From NCBI GenBank assembly GCA_963921795.1, contig OY997641.1:51916216-51980215 (forward strand): a stretch of 64,000 nucleotides of DNA, written 5' to 3'. The first letter of the stretch is position 1, and each line of letters opens with the position of its first letter. Under the pieces are notes generated by a model that was not told where the DNA came from, ran no database searches, and saw only the letters and a program-made list of their open reading frames with translations. The DNA is from Nannobrachium achirus (Eukaryota > Chordata > Actinopteri > Myctophiformes > Myctophidae). Made by a program: the position numbers and the translations under genes. Shown piece after piece: positions 57,504 through 64,000 of this stretch.

Positions 57504-60500
57504 GGCGCCCCTTTTACGATGTCATCAGACCCACGGCTTCAGCTCCCCGCAACGGGGCCCTTCCGACCCCCGACGCACGCCCGCCCCCCCCGCCCCCGCG
57601 TCCCTATCTGCCTCTCATCCCAAGTTACACTACGACCAGGGAGGGGAGGTGGGATTTGGGAGGGGGCAGCAATAGGACATGTCTGGGGGTAGAGAGAAAG
57701 CGTGAGCCCAATACAGAACTTCACAACATTTACTTGAGGCTTTTGGGAAGGGTTTCTTTTTGTTGGGGGGGGGGGGGGTATTTACAAGAAAAGTGTTCAG
57801 AGAACGGCCACAGCGTCGGACAGAGAGTAGGAGAACGCGCTGGAACAGAGAAGTCTTGGAAATAGTTAAAAAAAAAGGAAAAGATTAAACCTGAGCATGT
57901 ACATATTTGTTCTCTGTACAATTTGGGTGTGTGTATATATCTGTAGTTTACTGTAAATTACCTTAACCTTTGAACGCTCCTTCCCTTCCACCCAACCAAT
58001 CACCACTTAAAGGCCATCTATCTGCTAGCCAGTAGCTGCAGTCCCGGGAAAGGGAAAACGCAGTATTTCATTTTCTTTCTTTTTTCCCCCCCTTCAAAAC
58101 ATTTTTGCTTGGTACCAGTTGTATTATCTAGGGAAAGTGTTTTATGTTCCGGGAACCAGCTGTACTGTCCATGCAGTCCCGATTACTTCACACTCCTCCA
58201 ATTTGGCACTCTTGTCGCTTGGAACGGTGACTCCTCCCTCCTTCCCCCTTCTTTAGACACTCATGGTTGAAGATTTTTAAGCGAACAACAGGGATGGTGA
58301 TCTCCCGTTTACTCTTAGAGTGGTGTTTCTACTTTTGGCCCAGTCTTATTTGTGTTCAAACTCTTTAGTTTGTTATCGGCTAATATTGGATCAGTATACA
58401 CACGGCAAGTTTAAAAGTATTTAGTGAAAACTTTAAAATTGTATTCCAGAGTGAGGTATATCTTTAAAGATTTAACCAACTTCTGCCTGGAGGTTTTGCA
58501 GGGAAGGCTTAATCATATGCCTCTGAGCTGAAGTGATTTCCCACGGTCTTGGCTATATGGTTGTGAACAATGCACTATAAAATCCTGATTTGTTAATCTA
58601 ACAAATGTAACCAGAGTCATGGTTACAAATGGATGAATTAACATTGAAGATTTTACTGTGTACTTGGCTATACTGTCATGCTGTCACGATACAGGACAAA
58701 AAATCAAAATGAATGTCCCATGGAAGACAAGTCTTCACAGTGAGGGTATTAATATAGTATGTATGGGTGGGCGGGTGGGTGGTCCGATCTCCAGATTTAA
58801 ACTATGACAATTATAAACACTTACAGAATTCTGCTTGTTGCTTCATACAAAAGCCAAAGAAACTGAGATGAAATGTGAATGCTAGTTTGTGCTGTTAACC
58901 TGCCTCTGTCGCTGATCTAGCCATCATCTTTTGGTATTGTGACAGCCCTGCATTTCACATACAAATGTCAGTAAAGTGGGACATGGGCAGTATTTCTAGG
59001 AGCAAGTTGGGTTACATTAGTGGGTAACATGGCAGGATTCATGATGCAAAATTGTTGCATAAAAGGTTGGGCATAGATTTCATCCATGAGTCATGGTCTT
59101 CAATATTGTAGCCTAGCCACTGAACTAGCTGTGCTCACACACTGCGAAAAATCTATGTTCCCAGAAGTCATCCATCTGTTTTCTTCAACCATCTTGGGCT
59201 CGTGTTGACCTGATCATGACTTTTCCTCCTTTTCGTCAGTGTATGAGACGCTGTGGGGTGATCTTGCTAGCCAGGGATCTATCATGCGGTAACTTCAATG
59301 TCTCATCTCTTAATATGACACCATTAGTGCTGCACCTGGCAGTCAGCCAGCTAAAATCGTCTGTACACATGCAGAGTCAAAGGTTTAGCTCTTCAGTGGC
59401 TTGCAACACTCCCTGCTTTACCTAGCTAGTTGCCCTGATGAGTAGCACACCCAGTGTAACCACCCTGTTAAAAGCTGTTTCTGCCCTTCTCATGGAGTCT
59501 GGGATGTGTGTTGGCTTTGGTGAGGTGCGTCACAGTGTTAAAAGTTAATGTAAATGGAGAGAAGCTAAAACTGTGCACAGGACTGCCAAAGCCTAACCCA
59601 TGCTTCATCGCAATGCCATGTCGCTTTTGCCAAGAAACAACTTATTTTCAACTGAAAAGGTGAAGTGATTATTTTCACCGACAGTCTTTGCGACAAATTA
59701 TAAATTGGGTTTAAGCTTCTAGTCTGCAATACAATACGGTACAGATGGTACAGCCTAAAGGACGCACAGTATCAGCTTACATACAAACTGACAATTAATA
59801 TGAAAGACAAGAAGCAAGGAAGCGTTCAGACTAAAAGTGTAGGAGTCTAGCCCTGCCCTGGCTCAGTGTAAACACCTGACCCCCTCCCTCCCCAACACCA
59901 AACAAACTCCAGGAGAACCAGCACTCCTCACATATGCCTCCTTCAACTCTCCTCTTTTTAGCCTTATTATGTGCCGTCACTCATCTCTTATCCTTTGTTC
60001 CAATGTGCCATCGTTATCGCGAAAGTGGGTTGTCATCATCTCTGTAACAATCGGGTTTCATGTAAGGGGCAGGCTGCAAAATGATGTGTGTCTGATAGGT
60101 TTGGATGAGTGGATGGATAAAGGGACGACTGGAGATGAAATGGCTGACCTATGTCAGTTTTGTTATCTGCCTCAGATGTGGCAGGCTTTTAGCCCGAAGG
60201 ACCAGAACCATACGACGCTGCAGGATTTGAATCTCTCCACGTCTGGGCATGCTGCTTACTCTGTAAATACACCAGGGGATCCAGTGGTCTCTCATCTTCT
60301 GTCTTCCTCCGTCTCTGTGTTCTTCTTAGTGAGGCTGCAACGCTGACACAGAACTAGACGTGGACTTTAGGAATGTATAAACTGTTTAGTAAAGTCTGAG
60401 GGATACATCGGTGTTGCATACACAATGCAGCATGATTCCCATAAGCCAATGGGACAAGGACCATCTTGGTACTGAGATTGATTTAAGCAACCCCAGGCAG

Positions 60501-63340
60501 CCCCAAAATGGTAGGGTTCAGATCTACTGCTTGATATCCTCTGCCGGGTCATATGAAGAGTTCTTGGGGGGGGGGGGGGGGACGACGATCATTACCTCAT
60601 CCTGTCTGTAAGGTGTAATGCACACATTTTGCCAATCAAGGGCTTTTCCAACCTTCGTCAATCATTCAGTGTGAATTTGACATACCTTTGAAACGGTCAG
60701 TTTCATTTAGGAACAAAACGTTTTCATATAGCCTCTGTTAGTTCAGCACAGTGTTGTTTTATATACAAATATAACAATATCTACATAGGTATTCCCGCCT
60801 CGCACTATTAACCTGTAAAGCTCCAATGGGCACATAGTTACCTGGCTCCATCTGACTAAATAACTCAGAGCTGCTTGCTATTGGGGGTTGTACACGTTAG
60901 CACTGACAGTATTGGTGTAGACAGCACTTTTCTCTATAGCATTAGAAGTGAATATTACTTCTGGTTGGTTTTTGGCCAAGGCATTCCCCTTTGTGTCTGT
61001 TCCTTGAGTTTGTGTGTGTGTGTGTGTGTGTGCGTGCGTGCGTGTGTGTGTACATGTACATGCACGCGCAAGTGTTAAAAATCATACCGACAGCTCTGGG
61101 TGTTAGAAACTGAGCCTCAATGTCTTCAACGTTCGCCTCAATCATGGATCCCTGCCTCCTTTTCGCTCTTGTTTTCTTTCATTTGAATGTGCCCCAGTCC
61201 CCACACACCATAAAATCCCTCCATCACATCATCTTCTGTGACCTCTGAAGCCTAATTTATGCGCCATGCGTATGTCGTGCAATGGCACGTGAATTAAACT
61301 TTACATATCGTTGTCCATTTGTCATTGTGTTTGCCCCCTCTTCACAGCCAACCCACATTGGCTCTGAAAGCAGCAATTACAATGTTTCATTTCCATCCAC
61401 GTGTAGGGATATGATTTGTCATGTTTTCTCAGGTGTATACTTTTTTTTTCTTACCACAGCACTCTTGATTAATGTAATTTCTTTTTTGTTTTTGTAATCA
61501 CAATTGTGCCATTTATTATGGCAATGACATTCATTTCTGATGGAAACATTCCTGTCTTTACTGTTTTCCACACTGCCTCATTATTAATGGTTTATTTACC
61601 TTTGTGTGTGAGGGGGGATACAACAACTCCCATTCTGTATTCTCATGTTTACTTCTCTCTCATTACCTCCTGTGTCTTTTTTTTTTCTTTTTAAGAAATG
61701 CTCTGATCATGTTCTTGAACATTGCAAAGTTCCATGAATCTGTTTTCTGTCTTACAGTTGGGCGGAAAGGTCAGGTTGACCTTATCCTGGGTTGTGTGGA
61801 TTGATTACTGTAAAGAAACAATGATATGGAACAGTCTTAACTTGTCAAGTATATATTCAGAAAGTTGAGAATCAGTGCTGACAACTGATTTCGGCATCGT
61901 TGCAACTTGTATTTGTTTACAAAGCCTTGGATTGTGTCTGAATGAGAAATTTGAGCATTAATATCATGTAAACAAGGCCACAGATAAAGTGGCACATGGT
62001 GAGGCAAGAAATAAAATATTTCAGGGTAGAGCTGGCAATACAAACAAAGCAGGCCTATATAATGTCTTCAGTCACTACTCAATGCTGGTTCTGACTCTTG
62101 TGTTTCATTTCATTGTTTGAAGCCTAACTTATACTTCGTTCTATCACTGTGCCACTCGTCAAAAAGGTTTAGTTGAATATCAATTATCTGTGAGCAACAA
62201 GTTCAAGTATAAATTACTTTACACAGTATTTGTCAAAGTAGCAAAATATGTGAATTAATGGCCTATCATAGAAGGCAGTGGCACTGATTGGGGTATCAAA
62301 AGGGATTGTTCTTCTACTTTAAAATGTACATCACCAGGACAAATCGTGAAATGGCCAAATGAGGGATAGAGACATTTGTCTTCGTAGAACTATAGCTAGA
62401 AGGGCCTACCCGTGCCACATAGTGTGTGGCACGGTTCCATTGTACCCAACCTGTTCCATGTTAGCTAGTGGAGATTGGACACCCACTCAAGGCCATTTAG
62501 AAGAAAATAATTTGTTGTCAAATTGCCATGACGCTTTGCTGCTTGTCTTATCGGCCCTGCCATATCAAATGTACTGTGATGTTTTAGGGCTGGCAGACAG
62601 ATAGGCCAGCCACGCTCATCATGCCCAATGTGGCAGAAATTTGCTTTGTGCCATAGACACCAGATCAATGTTTCAATGTGTGAAACTGTTCAAAGTCTGA
62701 ATGGGTTATTCTTTTTTCTATTGTTTTTGTCTTTACATTTATTTTTCTTTCCTGTTAACTGTGATTGTAACGTGGGCTTTGATGCCCTGAGCCAAGCATA
62801 TTGATGCAAATCAACAGTGATAACTGTCAACCGTGTTATCATAGAATCAAGTCACTGTTTGTCTGATGAGATCAAATATGATTGGAAGATTATCCTAGAA
62901 TCCCAAAAGCTCATATCCAATCAGGAACCGGGACGTAACACATGTCACACCCCTCATCGCCCAGTCTCACATGTATCTTAGTAAAGTTGACCAAGAACTC
63001 AACAGCCACACTTGCATATCGTTATCAACATTACACCTTAAAGATGCACTGGATATTCATCATCATTGTCATCGCCATTACCTTTTGCCAAAATTCCTGT
63101 TTTCTTTGTGAAAAGGGGCATTTTATCACATTCTTTATTTTTTTGTTTTCTATGTTTGTTTTTACTTTTTTGGTCTGTTTTTTATACTTTGTTCATGGAC
63201 TCCTCCATTGTGTTGATCAAAAATGAGGAAGAAGTTGGAACAATGAGAAGAGAAAAAAAAGAGACAGTGAAAGACCAACTCAAGGCAGCTACTTACGAGT
63301 GACTACTGTAAAATGACTAACTGAATAAAGACAATGGGGT
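57504..63340 (+). other. Repeat-poor downstream region, probable long 3' UTR of fbxl19
   Basis: Nearly 5.8 kb without recognisable coding exons and, in contrast to the rest of the window, almost without MITEs. AATAAA at 63324-63329 is followed by a GT-rich stretch and could be the distal polyadenylation signal. It includes poly-G runs near 57765 and 60566 and a GT repeat near 61011. Transcription is inferred, not shown. Confidence 0.4.
63324..63329 (+). terminator. Candidate distal polyadenylation signal
   Basis: AATAAA followed within 40 bases by a T/GT-rich stretch. It would end an unusually long fbxl19 3' UTR; shorter alternatives cannot be excluded. Confidence 0.35.
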
Positions 63341-63699
63341 TGTTTTTACAATCTTGTGTCTGCCTCTGCTACTTTTTCCAACTAAACTAAGAAACTTTTG
63401 GGAGACCGGTGTCCAAAAAATGACAACACATCAGTATTTCTCAACGAGTACAATAAGGGGGCTTGTAATGTTCCGACATGTTTGCAATCTGTAAACAGCT
63501 TTAATGGAGCAATACTAGGTTCTTGACTTCATCGTAAAATTTGGATCCCAGTGCAAGACCAGTTGAAACCCATTCACACAGATGACAGGGACAATAAAAG
63601 GGCACTGGGAAAATAAAATTATTGTTTTCTAGGTAATATATTGACCTTTGTGTCCCAAACAATTACAGTGCAACAGTAGAGAGAGCTTCAATTCATAGA

Positions 63700-64000
63700 T
63701 TGTCATTAATGTATGGTGGAAAAGGTACTCACATTTGTTAATTAAAAGTATCAATAGGCTACTGCAATGCAGAAATACAAGTAAAAGAAATACAAGTAAA
63801 AGTCTGGAATTCAAAATGTACTTTAGTATAAGTACAAAAGCATTGGTATCAGAATGTATACTTAGAGTACCAAAAGTAGAAAGTAAGTGGCCGAAATGTA
63901 TAGGGTTGAATGAGGAGGTTCCCAAATATTTATTATAGTCAGCGGAATAAAACACAACGTTTCGGCCTGTGTTGGCCTTCTTCAGGTGTACACCTGTTTT
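63700..64000. mobile_element. Transposon fragments at the window end
   Basis: 63745-63900 matches the GTACTTTTACTTG-type hAT body (see 26211-26569). 63945-63990 reads, on the minus strand, CTGAAGAAGGCC ... GGCCGAAACGTTG, a motif that recurs in vertebrate repeats; its full element runs off the window. Confidence 0.5.

Noticed and set aside
59969-60346. 125-codon frame downstream of fbxl19
   Set aside because: No recognisable domain, no splice context and no second exon; likely chance within the downstream region.

Overview
The window is a piece of nuclear genome from a ray-finned (teleost-type) fish; the species cannot be told. The evidence is three split genes with GT-AG introns and vertebrate-specific domain architectures, very dense CA/GT and CT microsatellites, and many short non-autonomous DNA transposons (hAT-, piggyBac- and Harbinger-like MITEs) with tRNA-derived SINE fragments, as is typical of fish introns.

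Layout. (1) About 712-9590, plus strand: a TRIM-family E3 ubiquitin ligase (RING, two B-boxes, coiled coil, PRY/SPRY). Twelve coding exons join in frame to 640 codons. (2) 9.6-13.9 kb: repeat-rich intergenic DNA. (3) 26918-13947, minus strand: ube2m, the NEDD8-conjugating enzyme UBC12. Six exons give 185 codons, and its 6.5 kb first intron is a transposon graveyard with nested elements. (4) 27-34 kb: intergenic DNA with a tandem minisatellite built on a CCATATATGG palindrome, then a CpG-rich promoter-like region with a ZNF143-type motif near 33.6 kb. (5) 37955-57503, plus strand: fbxl19 (CXXC zinc finger, PHD finger, F-box, leucine-rich repeats). Ten coding exons join in frame to 1002 codons; the protein is longer than the mammalian one (694 residues, as recalled) because one exon has grown a roughly 470-residue low-complexity region. 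(6) 57.5-63.3 kb: mostly repeat-poor DNA downstream of fbxl19, probably in part its 3' UTR.

How the genes relate. All three products act in ubiquitin or ubiquitin-like conjugation. TRIM proteins are RING-type ubiquitin ligases. UBE2M charges cullins with NEDD8. FBXL19 is an F-box protein of cullin-1 (SCF) ligases, which need that NEDD8 charge. Whether the clustering means anything functionally is not shown by the sequence.

The most unusual pattern is a short palindrome, with arms reading roughly GATCTACAAGC...GCTTGTAGATC inside TGAAAATAG/CTATTTTCA ends. It occurs about 19 times across the window. Many copies lie near the middle of otherwise different MITE families. I could not match it to a named repeat from memory. 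Other points of note are a 125 bp (TG)n tract ten bases from a splice acceptor of ube2m, (CT)n tracts at several fbxl19 acceptors, two 27 bp look-alike mini-exons in the TRIM gene, and partial copies of the PHD exon end in the following fbxl19 intron.
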